Of a stretch of 64,000 nucleotides of DNA, positions 42,866 to 53,093 are shown one piece after another. The position numbers and the translations under genes are program-made. The DNA lies in contig NZ_CP035928.1 in assembly GCF_004214795.1 (NCBI RefSeq), positions 1,426,001-1,490,000 of the forward strand, in the 5' to 3' direction. The DNA is from Malaciobacter pacificus. GTDB lineage: Bacteria; Campylobacterota; Campylobacteria; Campylobacterales; Arcobacteraceae. The stretch's first letter is position 1. Each line of letters opens with the position of its first letter. The notes under the pieces were generated by a model. It was not told the origin of the DNA. It ran no database searches and worked only from the letters and a program-made list of their open reading frames with translations.

Positions 42866-43904
42866 CTTTAGATTTTCTAGTAAGCCAAGGTTTGATTAGA
42901 TAGTAAGCTAACATTAAAAGCATAATTAAACTTGCTATTTGAGATATAATAGAACTATGTTCACTTTCTAAATCAAAATTAATTATGTTTATTTCGCTAA
43001 ACATTGTATCAAATAAATATCCAAAAACTAGCGAAAGAAATAATATAGTAGATAAATAAATCACTAACGATGTTTTCCCTAGTGTTTTATAAACTACACT
43101 CATTGTAATCATACTTGTAGCAGGTCCTGCTGTTAAGAAAATAAAAGCTGCACCTGGACTCATGCCTTCAATTATTAAAGCTGCTGCAATTGGCAGTGAA
43201 GCTGTGGCACAAATATATAAAGGCATGGCAAAAAGAATAATTACAAAATATGTTAGTATTTGGTTTTCAAAAAGCAAAGATGTATACTCTTTAGGGGCTA
43301 AAGTTGTAAATAAAGCACCGAAAATAAGTCCTATAAATAGAGGTTTAACCATATCTTTAAATAAAGTAACATAGGCATATGAGAATGCAGATTTGATTGA
43401 GAAGCTTTTTTTAGGTTTTTCATTACTACAACCTGAACTACAACATCCAGTTGAGCAAGAACTTTCAATATTCTTTAGTTTTGTATTATCCTCTTTTTCA
43501 ATAAAATTTTGAATAACTCCAACCAATATTGCTATAATTATTGATGAAATTAATCTAAATAGTGTAAAAACTAAGCCAAAAAATGAGAATGTAGCTAAAA
43601 TAGAATCAACTCCTGTAATAGGACTTGAGATTAAAAAACTTTGAACAGAACCTTTTGAAGCACCCTCTTTTCGTAAACCTTGAGCTAATGGTATAACTGA
43701 ACATGAGCAAACAGGTAGTGGAATACCTAAAATAGTTGATTTTATAACTAATGAAATTGAACCTTTCCCTAAATGCTTTATAATAAAATCATCAGGAATA
43801 AGCTGTTTTAAAATACCAGCTATTAAAAGGCCAATTAGAATATATATGGCCATTGCATCAAGCAATACTAAAAGATTATTAGCTATAGCTGTCATATATT
43901 CCAT
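42840..43904 (-). CDS. Permease of the PF03773 family (likely metal efflux)
   Basis: The 354-residue membrane protein belongs to the predicted permease family once called DUF318, some members of which export Cu/Zn or arsenic compounds. The hallmark GIPLPVCSCSVIPLAQGLRKEGASKGS is present, with a CxC pair. A cytoplasmic loop near residues 145-165 contains a cysteine cluster (SSCSTGCCSSGCS), and the C-terminus ends DSCSSS. These look like metal-binding sites. About eight to ten hydrophobic segments are visible. It follows rmuC by nine bases in the same direction. Confidence 0.85.
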   Translation of the reverse strand: MEYMTAIANNLLVLLDAMAIYILIGLLIAGILKQLIPDDFIIKHLGKGSISLVIKSTILGIPLPVCSCSVIPLAQGLRKEGASKGSVQSFLISSPITGVDSILATFSFFGLVFTLFRLISSIIIAILVGVIQNFIEKEDNTKLKNIESSCSTGCCSSGCSNEKPKKSFSIKSAFSYAYVTLFKDMVKPLFIGLIFGALFTTLAPKEYTSLLFENQILTYFVIILFAMPLYICATASLPIAAALIIEGMSPGAAFIFLTAGPATSMITMSVVYKTLGKTSLVIYLSTILFLSLVFGYLFDTMFSEINIINFDLESEHSSIISQIASLIMLLMLAYYLIKPWLTRKSKAKDSCSSS

Positions 43905-43913
43905 ATTTAACTC

Positions 43914-45338
43914 CTATTCATCACTTTGTAATAGTTTTGTACTATTTAATACTTTCTTAGGCTTAACTCCTAAGTCTAAAAACTCCTGTGAACGTCTTAG
44001 TAGATTACCTTTTCCTGTTGATAACTTATTCATTGCATTATCATATGATTTATTTGCTCTTGCGATATTTGTTCCTACATCTTCTAAATCACTTACAAAC
44101 CCTGTAAATTTATCATATAAATCAGCTGCTTTTTTAGAAATTAATTGAGCATTTTCACTTTGGTGTTCATTTCTCCAAATATTTTCTATTGTTCTTAATG
44201 TAACATAAAGTGTTGAAGGTGAAACTAACATAATATTATTTTCAAATGCCATTTTAAATAGATTATCATCTTGTGAAGTTGCTAAAATAAATGCACCTTC
44301 TATTGGAATAAACATTAAAACAAAATCTAAAGTCTCAATACCTTCTAAATCTTCATATTTTTTATTGCTTAAACCTTTTATATGAGCAGTTATTGATTTT
44401 ACTAGCTCTTTTGCTGCAAGCTCTTTTTTGTTTTTATCTTCTGTTTTATTATAAGCTAAATATGAGTTTAATGATACTTTTGAATCAATGATAATATCTT
44501 TTTTATTTGGTAAGTGTACTATAACATCAGGTCTAAGTCTTTTACCATTATTATCACTAAAAGAGCCTTGAATAGAATATTCTCTACCCTCTTTTAGACC
44601 AGTTTGTTCTAAAATAGATGATAAAATCATCTCTCCCCAATCACCTTGGGTTTTATTTTCACCTTTTAAGGCTTTTGTTAAATTAATAGCATCTTCTGAT
44701 ATTTTATTGTTTAATTCTTTTAGGTTTTTTATCTCTGTAAGAAGAGAAGTTCTTTGTTTTGTTTCATCATTGTAAATATCATTTACTCTTTTTCCAAATG
44801 ACTCTAATTGATCTTTAAATGAAGCTAAAACCTGAGTTAAATTAACATTTGATTTTTTTTGATTCTCTTCAAATAGTTTATTTGCTAAATTTTCAAACTC
44901 TAATTTCATTTGAACTTTTGATTCTTCTAAAAGCTGTATTTTTTCATTTAAATTATTCTCTTTTAGTTTGAACTCTTTTGATAAAGATACGAGTTTATAT
45001 TCATATGAATTTTTAATATTTTCTTGTGTTTCTAAATGATGTTTTTCTAAAAGTTTTAATTTATCTTCTAAATTTTCTTTGATTAGTTTTTTTTCTTCTT
45101 CTAGTCTTCTAGAAGTACTTGTTAGTATATTTATTTGACTATTATAAGAGCTATTATTTAATTCAATTTTTTCATTTAAAGACTTCAATTTTAGCATAGC
45201 TTCATCTTGTAAGTTTTTTAATTGAGTTTCATATTTTTGTCTGGAAAATTGAAAAACAATCAATATTCCAGCAAAAATAGAAATAGAAGCAAGTAACAAA
45301 GTTAAGTAACTCACTTCAATTACAGAATCTATTAGCAT
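43914..45338 (-). CDS. rmuC: DNA recombination protein RmuC
   Basis: RmuC family proteins limit DNA inversions and rearrangements and carry a nuclease-like fold. The 474-residue protein has one membrane helix (about 12-30), a long coiled coil (about 35-215) and the conserved C-terminal domain with QGDWGEMILSSILEQTGL, RPDVIVHLPNKKDIIIDSKVSL and MFIPIEGAF. The order membrane anchor, coiled coil, nuclease-like domain is standard. It lies between the M48 protease and the permease with short gaps. Confidence 0.92.
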   Translation of the reverse strand: MLIDSVIEVSYLTLLLASISIFAGILIVFQFSRQKYETQLKNLQDEAMLKLKSLNEKIELNNSSYNSQINILTSTSRRLEEEKKLIKENLEDKLKLLEKHHLETQENIKNSYEYKLVSLSKEFKLKENNLNEKIQLLEESKVQMKLEFENLANKLFEENQKKSNVNLTQVLASFKDQLESFGKRVNDIYNDETKQRTSLLTEIKNLKELNNKISEDAINLTKALKGENKTQGDWGEMILSSILEQTGLKEGREYSIQGSFSDNNGKRLRPDVIVHLPNKKDIIIDSKVSLNSYLAYNKTEDKNKKELAAKELVKSITAHIKGLSNKKYEDLEGIETLDFVLMFIPIEGAFILATSQDDNLFKMAFENNIMLVSPSTLYVTLRTIENIWRNEHQSENAQLISKKAADLYDKFTGFVSDLEDVGTNIARANKSYDNAMNKLSTGKGNLLRRSQEFLDLGVKPKKVLNSTKLLQSDE

Positions 45339-45342
45339 ATAG

Positions 45343-46575
45343 CTACTCTTTATTAATCAAACTATCACTATTGTTTGATACATCAAACCCTAATTCTTTG
45401 AATCTCTCAACTAAAGGAGGATGAGAATAGTAAAAGAAAATATATAAAGGATGAGATAAGGGAAATGATTTATTCTCATTTGCAAGTTTTAATAATGCGT
45501 TTACTAAATCTTCTTTTGACTGTAAATTTGAACCAAATTCATCTGCTGCATACTCATTGTGTCTTGAAATTAATGAGATTAAAGGCATTAAGAAAAATGA
45601 GAATATAGGTGAAAAAATCATAAATACAGCAATTATTGCATATGGTTCAGAATTTATTGATAACCCTAAAAACAACTCTTCGGGTAAGTTCCCAAAAATT
45701 GCAAAGAATACAAACATAACAACACCCATGATACCAATATTTTTTAAAATATCTCCATTTTTAAAGTGTCCTAGTTCATGTCCTAATACAGCTAAAAGTT
45801 CATTATGAGTTAGTTTTTCAACTAAAGTATCAAATAAAACTACTCTTTTGGTACTTCCAAGACCTCCAAAATAAGCATTTAATCTATTGTCTCTTTTACT
45901 AGCATCAACACTAAAAATACCTGAACTTTTAAAACCAACTTCATCTAAAAGTTTTTCAATTTTATCTTCTAACTCTTTATCTTTTAGCTTTTCAAACTTA
46001 TCAAACATCTTATCTCTAATAACTGGATAAAGCATATTTATAAGAATAATAATCCCAAAAATAAATACAAATCCCCATATCCACCAATTTGGGAAAGAGT
46101 TAATAATATAAGAAATACCAGCAATTACTAATGAACCAAATACTAAAAATAAAACACCAGTTTTTAAAGTATCTTGAATAAATAGTTTTGGAGTCATATT
46201 TGAGAATCCATACTTTTTGTTTAAAACAAATGTTGAGTATAACTCAAATGGTAAACCTAAAAACCAATTAATAATTATGAATAAATCTATAAAAACAATG
46301 GCTTTTACTAAATATGAATCAAAATTTAAAAGTGAATCTAAAAATGATAAACCAAATCCAATCCATAAGATAAACAGTACAAAATCATAAAATGTAGAAG
46401 CAATAGCCATTTTCTCTTTTTCTACTGAATAATTAGCTGCCTCAATATATTTCTTTGAGTCTAAAATAATTGGTTTTAATGCTTTTGCTTCTTTTACATA
46501 TCCAATTTGCATAAATGATGTATAAATATTTATAGCAATATAAATACAATATGCAATTACAAAAAATTCTAACAA
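45343..46575 (-). CDS. M48 family metalloprotease (Ste24/CAAX protease-like)
   Basis: This integral membrane zinc protease of 410 residues has about seven hydrophobic segments. The zinc motif HELGH is at residues 266-270, and the third ligand is in HNEYAADEFG. It resembles the eukaryotic CAAX prenyl protease 1 (Ste24), including the N-terminal block and the VDASKRDNRLNAYFGGLG segment. The bacterial substrate is unknown; membrane protein quality control is a common idea. It ends four bases before rmuC. Confidence 0.9.
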   Translation of the reverse strand: MLEFFVIAYCIYIAINIYTSFMQIGYVKEAKALKPIILDSKKYIEAANYSVEKEKMAIASTFYDFVLFILWIGFGLSFLDSLLNFDSYLVKAIVFIDLFIIINWFLGLPFELYSTFVLNKKYGFSNMTPKLFIQDTLKTGVLFLVFGSLVIAGISYIINSFPNWWIWGFVFIFGIIILINMLYPVIRDKMFDKFEKLKDKELEDKIEKLLDEVGFKSSGIFSVDASKRDNRLNAYFGGLGSTKRVVLFDTLVEKLTHNELLAVLGHELGHFKNGDILKNIGIMGVVMFVFFAIFGNLPEELFLGLSINSEPYAIIAVFMIFSPIFSFFLMPLISLISRHNEYAADEFGSNLQSKEDLVNALLKLANENKSFPLSHPLYIFFYYSHPPLVERFKELGFDVSNNSDSLINKE

Positions 46576-46642
46576 AATTCTATTCCTTTGAAGTATAAAT
46601 AAGTAATATGATACTAAAAAGATACTTCATCAGTAATAAAAA

Positions 46643-47647
46643 TTATCTGTTGATAAAATCTTCTTCAAATAAAACTACTTTATTTCTACCGCTGTGTTTT
46701 GCGTTGTATAAAGCTATATCTGCACGATGTAAAAGTGTATCAAGATTTATATCTTGTGAGTTAAGTGTTGCTACACCTATACTAATAGTAAATTTAATTG
46801 ATTGATTTTTAGAGCTTACATACTCAAGGTTTTCTATCTCTTGTCTGATATTTTCAGCAGCTTTTAGGGCACCTTGTTCTGAAGTATTTGGTAAAACTAC
46901 ACCAAACTCTTCTCCTCCTAATCGCCCAAAAATATCACTTTTTCTTAGATTTTTTTCTGTTTTTTGAGCCATAATTCTTAAAATATCATCACCTGCTGCA
47001 TGGCCATAAGTGTCATTAATATATTTAAATCTATCAATATCCATCATAAGAACTGCTAAAGGTTTTCTTTCTCTTCTGTTATAAGATATAATTGGACCAC
47101 ATGATTCAAAAAAACTTCTTCTATTTTTAATACCACATAATGAATCAGTTGTAGCTAGAATATTTAGTTTTACATTTATATTATTTAATTCTTTTGTTCT
47201 TTTATCAACAGCAGCTTCAAGAACATCTTGATACTCTTTTAATCTTCTTTCTTGAGCATTTAATTTAATGGCCTCAAGAATAATCAATTCAAAATCTATT
47301 TTTTTTAGTTGATTAGGTATTATTTTATAGATTGATGCATTATTTATGACTTCTTCAATAGATTCTAAAGTAATAGACTCTTTAAAAAAAATATTCTTTG
47401 TATTCGGTGATTTTTTATAAAGTTCTAAAATAAGTTTTTCACAAGATAAATCAGAAGTATTGTTACCATTTATAGTAATTAATATTTCATTCCCTATAAT
47501 TATATTGTTTAAACAAGCAACTAATGCTTGTTGTGCATTTATATAGCTTTCTATTATATAGTCACTATCAACGATTCTTGAAATTTTATTATATAGTGAA
47601 TCTAATATTTCAACATTATCATTTATACATACAATTATATACTTCAA
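46643..47647 (-). CDS. GGDEF protein with degenerate receiver domain
   Basis: The 334-residue soluble protein has an N-terminal receiver-like domain (about 1-120), a helical linker (about 125-165) and a GGDEF domain. That domain shows ATTDSLCGIKNRRSFF, MMDIDRFKYINDTYGHAAGDD and the active-site loop LGGEEFG. RKSD just before the loop is an RxxD inhibitory site. In the receiver the phospho-acceptor position reads ILITINGNN, with no Asp in the usual place, and the first acidic pair is reduced (CINDNVE). It is probably an active diguanylate cyclase with a pseudo-receiver input. Confidence 0.85.
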   Translation of the reverse strand: MKYIIVCINDNVEILDSLYNKISRIVDSDYIIESYINAQQALVACLNNIIIGNEILITINGNNTSDLSCEKLILELYKKSPNTKNIFFKESITLESIEEVINNASIYKIIPNQLKKIDFELIILEAIKLNAQERRLKEYQDVLEAAVDKRTKELNNINVKLNILATTDSLCGIKNRRSFFESCGPIISYNRRERKPLAVLMMDIDRFKYINDTYGHAAGDDILRIMAQKTEKNLRKSDIFGRLGGEEFGVVLPNTSEQGALKAAENIRQEIENLEYVSSKNQSIKFTISIGVATLNSQDINLDTLLHRADIALYNAKHSGRNKVVLFEEDFINR

Positions 47648-47714
47648 TTTCCTAACTCCATTGCGGAATCTTAGCTTAAAATATTTTAATTTATTATTTA
47701 AGTTTCTTAACTTT

Positions 47715-48203
47715 TTATAGCTTTAAAAGCTCATTCCTAATTTTAAATATTATTTTTTTCTCATCTGTTTTTAATATAAACTCTATATTTTCAGAGAATG
47801 ATTCTTTTGTCCAATTTGCTGAACCTAAAATTGCGTATTTTTGGTCAAATAAAGCTAATTTAAGATGCATTTTTTCTTTTGGGATTTTTACTATTATACT
47901 ATTATTTTTAAGTGTTTTAGAAAACTTTTTATTTTTAGAATTTTTCTCTTCATCTAAAATAATAGTTACATTTACACCTCTTTTTGCGGCTTTTATTAAC
48001 TCTTTTTGCAGTTTTTTATATGAGAAATTATAAATAGCAATAATAATTTCATCATTTGAATTTTTAATTAAATCTAAAATCTCATCTTTTGCAATATTAG
48101 CTTGTGATGGCAATAAATATATCTCACTATTGATTGTAGATGTTAAGTTTTTAGAGTATAGAGAAATTAAAAGTAATGGTAAAATTAAAAGAATTTTTTT
48201 CAT
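47715..48203 (-). CDS. Exported phospholipase D-like nuclease
   Basis: The 162-residue protein has a signal peptide (MKKILLILPLLLISLYS) and a single PLD-type HKD motif MHLKLALFDQKYAILGSANWT, as in the small Nuc-type endonucleases that act as dimers. It is likely periplasmic, where it could degrade DNA or phospholipid; Nuc homologues are nucleases. It follows the thioesterase by nine bases on the same strand. Confidence 0.85.
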   Translation of the reverse strand: MKKILLILPLLLISLYSKNLTSTINSEIYLLPSQANIAKDEILDLIKNSNDEIIIAIYNFSYKKLQKELIKAAKRGVNVTIILDEEKNSKNKKFSKTLKNNSIIVKIPKEKMHLKLALFDQKYAILGSANWTKESFSENIEFILKTDEKKIIFKIRNELLKL

Positions 48204-48212
48204 TTTTTATCC

Positions 48213-48575
48213 TTATTCAAATATTGTAAAAAGTTCACTTGGTATTTTTGAGGGTTTAAACTCTTTTAAATATGCAAGTCTAAACTCACCCGTAAATAAT
48301 AGTTCACCATCTCTTTTAACTTCTTGTAACATTACAATCGAAGCTGATTTTTTTTGAATTATTTTTGTTGATACATCCAATAAGTCACCAAAAATAGCAG
48401 ATTTAATATAGTCTGCTTTAACACTTTTAACTACAAAAAATTCATTTTCCTTGTGGGGTGATAAACCCTTTTGAAAGAAAAGCTCACTTCTAGCTCTCTC
48501 ACAAAATTTTAGGTAGTTTGCATAATATACAACTCCTCCAACATCTGTATCTTCATAATAAATTCTTATTTTCAC
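48213..48575 (-). CDS. YbgC/FadM-type acyl-CoA thioesterase
   Basis: A hot-dog fold thioesterase of 120 residues, with the catalytic-type block YYEDTDVGGVVYYANYLKFCERAR near the N-terminus. YbgC acts on short acyl-CoA in E. coli and on acyl-CoA/phospholipid metabolism in Helicobacter. No tol-pal genes are adjacent here. It is followed by the PLD-like gene nine bases later. Confidence 0.88.
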   Translation of the reverse strand: MKIRIYYEDTDVGGVVYYANYLKFCERARSELFFQKGLSPHKENEFFVVKSVKADYIKSAIFGDLLDVSTKIIQKKSASIVMLQEVKRDGELLFTGEFRLAYLKEFKPSKIPSELFTIFE

Positions 48576-48605
48576 CTATAAACCCCTTTTTTAATAATAA
48601 CTAAA

Positions 48606-48797
48606 TCATAATATTTCTTGAACTCTTCCAACTTGTCCATCTTCTAATCTTACTTTAATACCATGAGGATGAAATGGAGAGTTAGTTAAAATATTTTTTA
48701 CAATACCTTGAGTTAATTTATTTGTTCTTTGATCTGCTTTTAGGACTATATTTACTTTTAGCCCTTGTTTTATATTTATTCTTTTTTTTGAATCCAA
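48606..48797 (-). CDS. YwbE family protein
   Basis: The 63-residue product matches the YwbE family (DUF2196): KQGLKVNIVLKADQRTNKLTQGIVK near the middle, then HPHGIKVRLEDGQVGRVQEIL. It looks like a small beta-barrel, perhaps SH3-like; function unknown. The start appears to be TTG (48795-48797), with AAGAAG upstream. It precedes the thioesterase by 30 bases on the same strand. Confidence 0.82.
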   Translation of the reverse strand: MDSKKRINIKQGLKVNIVLKADQRTNKLTQGIVKNILTNSPFHPHGIKVRLEDGQVGRVQEIL

Positions 48798-48917
48798 TTT
48801 TTCTTCTTTTTCTTAAAATTTAATTTTACAGTTTATCTAAAAAATCTTTAACACAAAAGATTTAAATTTAAATATGTTAGTATTAAGATTAGATATTTAA
48901 ATTTTTAAGGTGTATTA

Positions 48918-49310
48918 GTGTCAATATTTGCTTTACAATCATTAGCTGGGGGATTCCTTGATGAAGATTTAGAACATTTTAATAAAAATTTTGATGATTG
49001 GTGTATACAATTTGATAGTTATGAAGATGCAATGGATATTGTCAAGACTTTAGAAAATCAAGAAGCTATTGATATAGTAGAAATAACTCCATTAAGTTAT
49101 CCAAAATATTTTTTTAATTCTTTACAAGGTACTATTTATGCCACAAGAGAAATTGATAATCAAATTATTTGTGTTGTTGAACCTGTAATGGGTGCTAGTT
49201 TTAGAATTGCTATATGTGATTTAAAAACAAAAAGTGTTAGATTAACAAATACTAGATATAAAAATATTCCTAGTATTGAAGGCGCATTTATTAATTTTGG
49301 AGTTTCATAA
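48918..49310 (+). CDS. Conserved-looking protein of unknown function (130 aa)
   Basis: No family recognised. Translation starts at GTG (48918) with AAGG upstream. The 130-residue protein is acidic in its first half (DEDLEHFNKNFDDWCIQFDSYEDAMDIV). It becomes beta-rich later (TIYATREIDNQIICVVEPVMGASFRIAI), suggesting a small alpha/beta domain. There is no signal peptide or membrane segment. It ends at a strong bidirectional terminator shared with the chemoreceptor gene. Confidence 0.65.
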   Translation: MSIFALQSLAGGFLDEDLEHFNKNFDDWCIQFDSYEDAMDIVKTLENQEAIDIVEITPLSYPKYFFNSLQGTIYATREIDNQIICVVEPVMGASFRIAICDLKTKSVRLTNTRYKNIPSIEGAFINFGVS

Positions 49311-49335
49311 TAAGAAGTTTTAAACTTCTTATTAT
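49307..49335. terminator. Bidirectional terminator with stop codon in the stem
   Basis: ATAATAAGAAGTTT and AAACTTCTTATTAT are perfectly complementary around a single base. The stem includes the stop codon of the plus-strand gene and lies six bases after the chemoreceptor stop on the other strand. Confidence 0.65.
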
Positions 49336-49340
49336 CTATT

Positions 49341-51899
49341 TTAAGAACAATTAATCTCTCTAATTTTATCTAGTTTTTCAAATACTATATTGATATTTTT
49401 CTCAATATAATCTGTTTCTTCAAATATTACTTCATTGTTTGCTTCTTTAGAGTAAAGATTAACTGTATTTTGAACACCTTTATGAACAATTTCATGGGCA
49501 GCTTTTAAGTCTTTCCATTCTTGTGTTTGAGCAAAAGGTTTATCTTCATTTGAATCAATCCATTTTCCTAAATTACACTGATGATGATTTGTAACAGTAA
49601 ATTCATTTCCTGGTTTACATTGAACAAAATTAGTATTTTTAAAATTAATATGGTCTGATTTTAATCTATTAATATCAATAATCATAGTTGTATCACAAAC
49701 CCTTTTTTCTGCACTAGGATCATAAGTTGTTTGATTAATAATATTTTGTAAATGGATTGCCAATTGAGAATTTTTATCTGCCATATCACTAATAGTTGTA
49801 GCCAAAGATGCATTTTGTTGTGTTGATTTATCTAGTGAATTTATTGTATCTGTAATTTGATCCATTGCAACTTCTTGCTCTTTTGCTGCATTTGATACAT
49901 CATCAATTAGTTTTATAGTTGAAACAATATTATCATGTAAATCATTATATCCCTCAATCATTTTTGAAGTAATATTTTTACCTTCATGTGCTTTTTTTGT
50001 AGCGCTTTCAACAATAGCTTTTATTTCATTTGCAGCTTCTGCACTTCTTGAAGCTAGATTCCTTACTTCTTGCGCAACAACAGCAAAACCTTTACCTGCT
50101 TCACCAGCAGTTGCAGCTTCAACAGCTGCATTAAGTGATAAAATATTTGTTTGGAATGCAATTTGATCAATTATTGTAATTGCATCAGCAATAGTACTTA
50201 CTTCATCATTTAACTCATCCATAGAATTAGAAGTTTTATAAGCTAAATCTTTACCTGCATCATTTGATTTTGTTACATTATGTGCATACTGTGCCATTTT
50301 AGCGGCTGTTTCACTGCTTTGTTTAACTGTTGCTGCGATTTGCTCAACGGCTGCAGCTGTCTCTTCTAATGATGCTGCTTGAAGATTAGATGAATCGCTT
50401 AAATTTCTTGATGCAGTTGATAATTCAGTTGCACTACTTGTTAACTCTTTATTTGATTGATCAATTAAACAAATAATTTCATTAATTGAAGATCTAGTTA
50501 CATTAACTCCTGAGAATAAAGAAGCTACTGTCCCACCTAATCCAGGAACAATAGGTACCTCTTTGTCATATTTAGCATTTGCCATAGATACTAGTACTGT
50601 ACTTAATTGAGTTAATATATCTTGTAGCGAATCAATCATTCCATTTATTTCAATAACTAAAGATTCAACTTCAGGAGAATTGGCATGACCCGTAATTCTA
50701 TCATTTAGTAAACCTTTTTTTGTTTTTTGAATAACATTTTTAGCTTCACTAATTACTTTTCTATCTTTTTCGATTCCTTGATCAATATAATCTAAGTAAG
50801 AATTAAAGCTTTTTACTAAATCTCCTATTTCGTCATTACTTTTAATTTTTATTCTATGTGCTTTATCGTTTGAGTTTTCATTGTTATCTAAAGAACCTTT
50901 AGTCATATTATTAATAGAATTTTTTAGATCAAATATAGGAGCTAAAACTGTTTTCTTCATAGAAACTAAAGTTGTAAAGGTACTTAAAAAAAGTGCAACT
51001 ACAAGAATAATTAATGCTGTCCAAATAATAGCAGATGTGTGTTCAATAGCATTATTAATAACTTTTATTGGCGTTCCAACTAAAGCAATACCTAGAATAT
51101 TATCGTTGAAATCTTTAATATCAATATATGTATAAAAATATTTATTACTAAGTGTAAAACCATTTTGTTTTAGTGAATTAAAATCTAATTTTTTAGAATC
51201 TTCTAAAAAATTCTCATCAATAAACTTTTGAGAAATTATATAGTTTTTCAGTTTTAATTTTTCATCAAATTGTGCAACTGAAACATTATCATCCATTAGC
51301 AATAAAAAACCATTTCCATTTTTGTTAAAGGCTTTTGCAACAGAATTAATTCCTTGCATAAACTCTAATGAACCTACATGAACTCCATCATTAAAAATAG
51401 GAACTACTGATCTAATAGATAAACCAGCTTTACCAACCTCAAATGTGTTAACAGCTTTTTTTGTTGAATTAACTTTTACTACACTATGTCTAAATGAACT
51501 TAAATCATCACCAAATTTATCTGTTTTCCATGATCTGACAAATGATTTATTGTCTTTTGTGTGAATGTGCACAGATATATTTTGAAATGGAGTTGATTCT
51601 TTCATAGCTTTAGAAAGATTTTCTAATGCATAAATTGCCATATCTCTGTCATTTTGAGCTAATGCTTTTTGAACCATATGGTCATTAGCAATTGAAACAG
51701 CGTTTGATATACCAACATTTAGTTTACCAATTATTTGATCTGAAGTAGTTTGATTTAGGTCAGTTTTTACATCTTGGTACAACTCTTCTATTAATTGATT
51801 TTTATTATTGTTTAATAATAAGTAACCAATCACTAACATTAATAACGTTATAATAATCGTTATTAATGAAAATTTTTTCGCAATGCTCATATTATTCAT
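49341..51899 (-). CDS. Methyl-accepting chemotaxis protein with C-terminal CZB zinc domain
   Basis: This 852-residue transmembrane chemoreceptor has a helix at about 13-30, a large periplasmic Cache-type sensor (about 32-285, with [15 protein letters not shown]) and a second helix (about 287-310). HAMP (about 315-385) and a second HAMP-like unit follow, then the signalling hairpin with the tip [20 protein letters not shown]. After the hairpin is a CZB domain with CNLGKWI and AHEIVHKG, the Cys/His set that binds zinc and can sense zinc or oxidants such as hypochlorous acid. It should feed the CheA encoded at 12760. Confidence 0.92.
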   Translation of the reverse strand: MNNMSIAKKFSLITIIITLLMLVIGYLLLNNNKNQLIEELYQDVKTDLNQTTSDQIIGKLNVGISNAVSIANDHMVQKALAQNDRDMAIYALENLSKAMKESTPFQNISVHIHTKDNKSFVRSWKTDKFGDDLSSFRHSVVKVNSTKKAVNTFEVGKAGLSIRSVVPIFNDGVHVGSLEFMQGINSVAKAFNKNGNGFLLLMDDNVSVAQFDEKLKLKNYIISQKFIDENFLEDSKKLDFNSLKQNGFTLSNKYFYTYIDIKDFNDNILGIALVGTPIKVINNAIEHTSAIIWTALIILVVALFLSTFTTLVSMKKTVLAPIFDLKNSINNMTKGSLDNNENSNDKAHRIKIKSNDEIGDLVKSFNSYLDYIDQGIEKDRKVISEAKNVIQKTKKGLLNDRITGHANSPEVESLVIEINGMIDSLQDILTQLSTVLVSMANAKYDKEVPIVPGLGGTVASLFSGVNVTRSSINEIICLIDQSNKELTSSATELSTASRNLSDSSNLQAASLEETAAAVEQIAATVKQSSETAAKMAQYAHNVTKSNDAGKDLAYKTSNSMDELNDEVSTIADAITIIDQIAFQTNILSLNAAVEAATAGEAGKGFAVVAQEVRNLASRSAEAANEIKAIVESATKKAHEGKNITSKMIEGYNDLHDNIVSTIKLIDDVSNAAKEQEVAMDQITDTINSLDKSTQQNASLATTISDMADKNSQLAIHLQNIINQTTYDPSAEKRVCDTTMIIDINRLKSDHINFKNTNFVQCKPGNEFTVTNHHQCNLGKWIDSNEDKPFAQTQEWKDLKAAHEIVHKGVQNTVNLYSKEANNEVIFEETDYIEKNINIVFEKLDKIREINCS

Positions 51900-51955
51900 A
51901 TACTTCTCCTAGGTACTCTATAAGTATATGTTGGCATAAAAATTATAAATTTATT

Positions 51956-51994
51956 AAAAGTTATTATATAAGTTTTTCTTATGTAATAACTTTT
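51956..51994. terminator. Long hairpin between the aldo/keto reductase and chemoreceptor genes
   Basis: A 17-bp stem (AAAAGTTATTATATAAG with CTTATGTAATAACTTTT, one U-G pair on the plus strand) around a five-T loop, nine bases after the aldo/keto reductase stop. It likely ends that gene's transcript before the chemoreceptor promoter, although pairing on the minus strand has one C-A mismatch. Confidence 0.5.
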
Positions 51995-52003
51995 ATAGAA
52001 AAA

Positions 52004-53023
52004 TCATCCCATTGGATATAAAATTTCTTCTTGTATATTTTTTATTTTAGACATTAATTCATCATCAATTTTAAAATCAAAGGCAGCTAATGATTCATCA
52101 AGTTGAGATAATTCCCTTGCCCCAATTATTGTAGATGCAACAAAATTAAAATGCTTAGAATAAGCAACTGCTAGTGTCACAGGAGAAATTCCATACTCTT
52201 TTGCTAATTGTATATATCTATTTGTAGCTTCCTTTGTCTTATCATTTACAAATCTATTAGCCATAGCTTGAACTCTTGGACTTTTATTTTGAATATAACT
52301 TGTAAATCTTGCACCTTCAGGATAAAATCCACTATTGTATTTTCCACTTAAAACTCCACCTGCTATTGGAGAGTAAGGAAGGAGTGAAATATTTTCTCTT
52401 TCACAAACATTTGCTAATTCATCATGAAACCTTGGATTTAAAAGAGAAAAATTATTTTGAATAGATTCAAATCTTGCTAAGTTGTTGTATTTTGATACTT
52501 CATTTGCTTTTGTTAGTCCATAAGCCGTATCATTTGAAGTACCTATGTATCTTACTTTTCCCTCTTTTACAAGTTCATCAAAGGCTTTTAATGACTCTTC
52601 AATTGGTACAATAGTATCTGGCCAGTGCATTTGATAAAGGTCTATATAATCTGTATCAAGTTTTTTTAAACTTCCCTCAACCGCTCTTTTTATATGAAAT
52701 GAATCAATAACAGTAAGTCCATGTCTAATTGGTGGTACAAACCAACCTGAAGCAGCCCCTGCTACTTTAGTAGCTAAAATAATAGAGTCTCTTGATTTTG
52801 TTTTTAGCCACTGGCCTACCCACTCTTCAGTAATTCCTGCAGTATTAGCTTTTGGAGGTACTGGATAAAGCTCAGCTGTATCATAAAAGTTAATTCCTCT
52901 TTCATAAGCTTTATCCATAATTTTAAATGCTTCATCTTTTGAAGTAGTAGAACCAAAAGTCATAGTTCCCATACAAATAGAACTAACTCTTAATCCACTT
53001 TTCCCTATATATCTAAAATCCAT
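52004..53023 (-). CDS. Aldo/keto reductase
   Basis: An NADPH-dependent oxidoreductase with a TIM barrel, 339 residues. The catalytic set is visible: Asp and Tyr in NFYDTAELYP, Lys in LATKVAG and His in LYQMHWPD. The first strands begin MDFRYIGKSGLRVSSICMGTMTFG, typical of the AKR group near E. coli Tas/YajO (longer insert PPKANTAGITEEWVGQWL). The substrate cannot be predicted. It stands alone on the minus strand. Confidence 0.92.
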   Translation of the reverse strand: MDFRYIGKSGLRVSSICMGTMTFGSTTSKDEAFKIMDKAYERGINFYDTAELYPVPPKANTAGITEEWVGQWLKTKSRDSIILATKVAGAASGWFVPPIRHGLTVIDSFHIKRAVEGSLKKLDTDYIDLYQMHWPDTIVPIEESLKAFDELVKEGKVRYIGTSNDTAYGLTKANEVSKYNNLARFESIQNNFSLLNPRFHDELANVCERENISLLPYSPIAGGVLSGKYNSGFYPEGARFTSYIQNKSPRVQAMANRFVNDKTKEATNRYIQLAKEYGISPVTLAVAYSKHFNFVASTIIGARELSQLDESLAAFDFKIDDELMSKIKNIQEEILYPMG

Positions 53024-53093
53024 AATTATATAATCCTTTCATATTTAATAAAAAATTATTATAACTAGTATAAAAGGTAATTACAATTAAAGA

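Noticed and set aside
48945-48960. Poly-G tract as phase variation switch
   Set aside because: Only five G residues here and at about 6891; contingency tracts in this phylum are usually eight or more.
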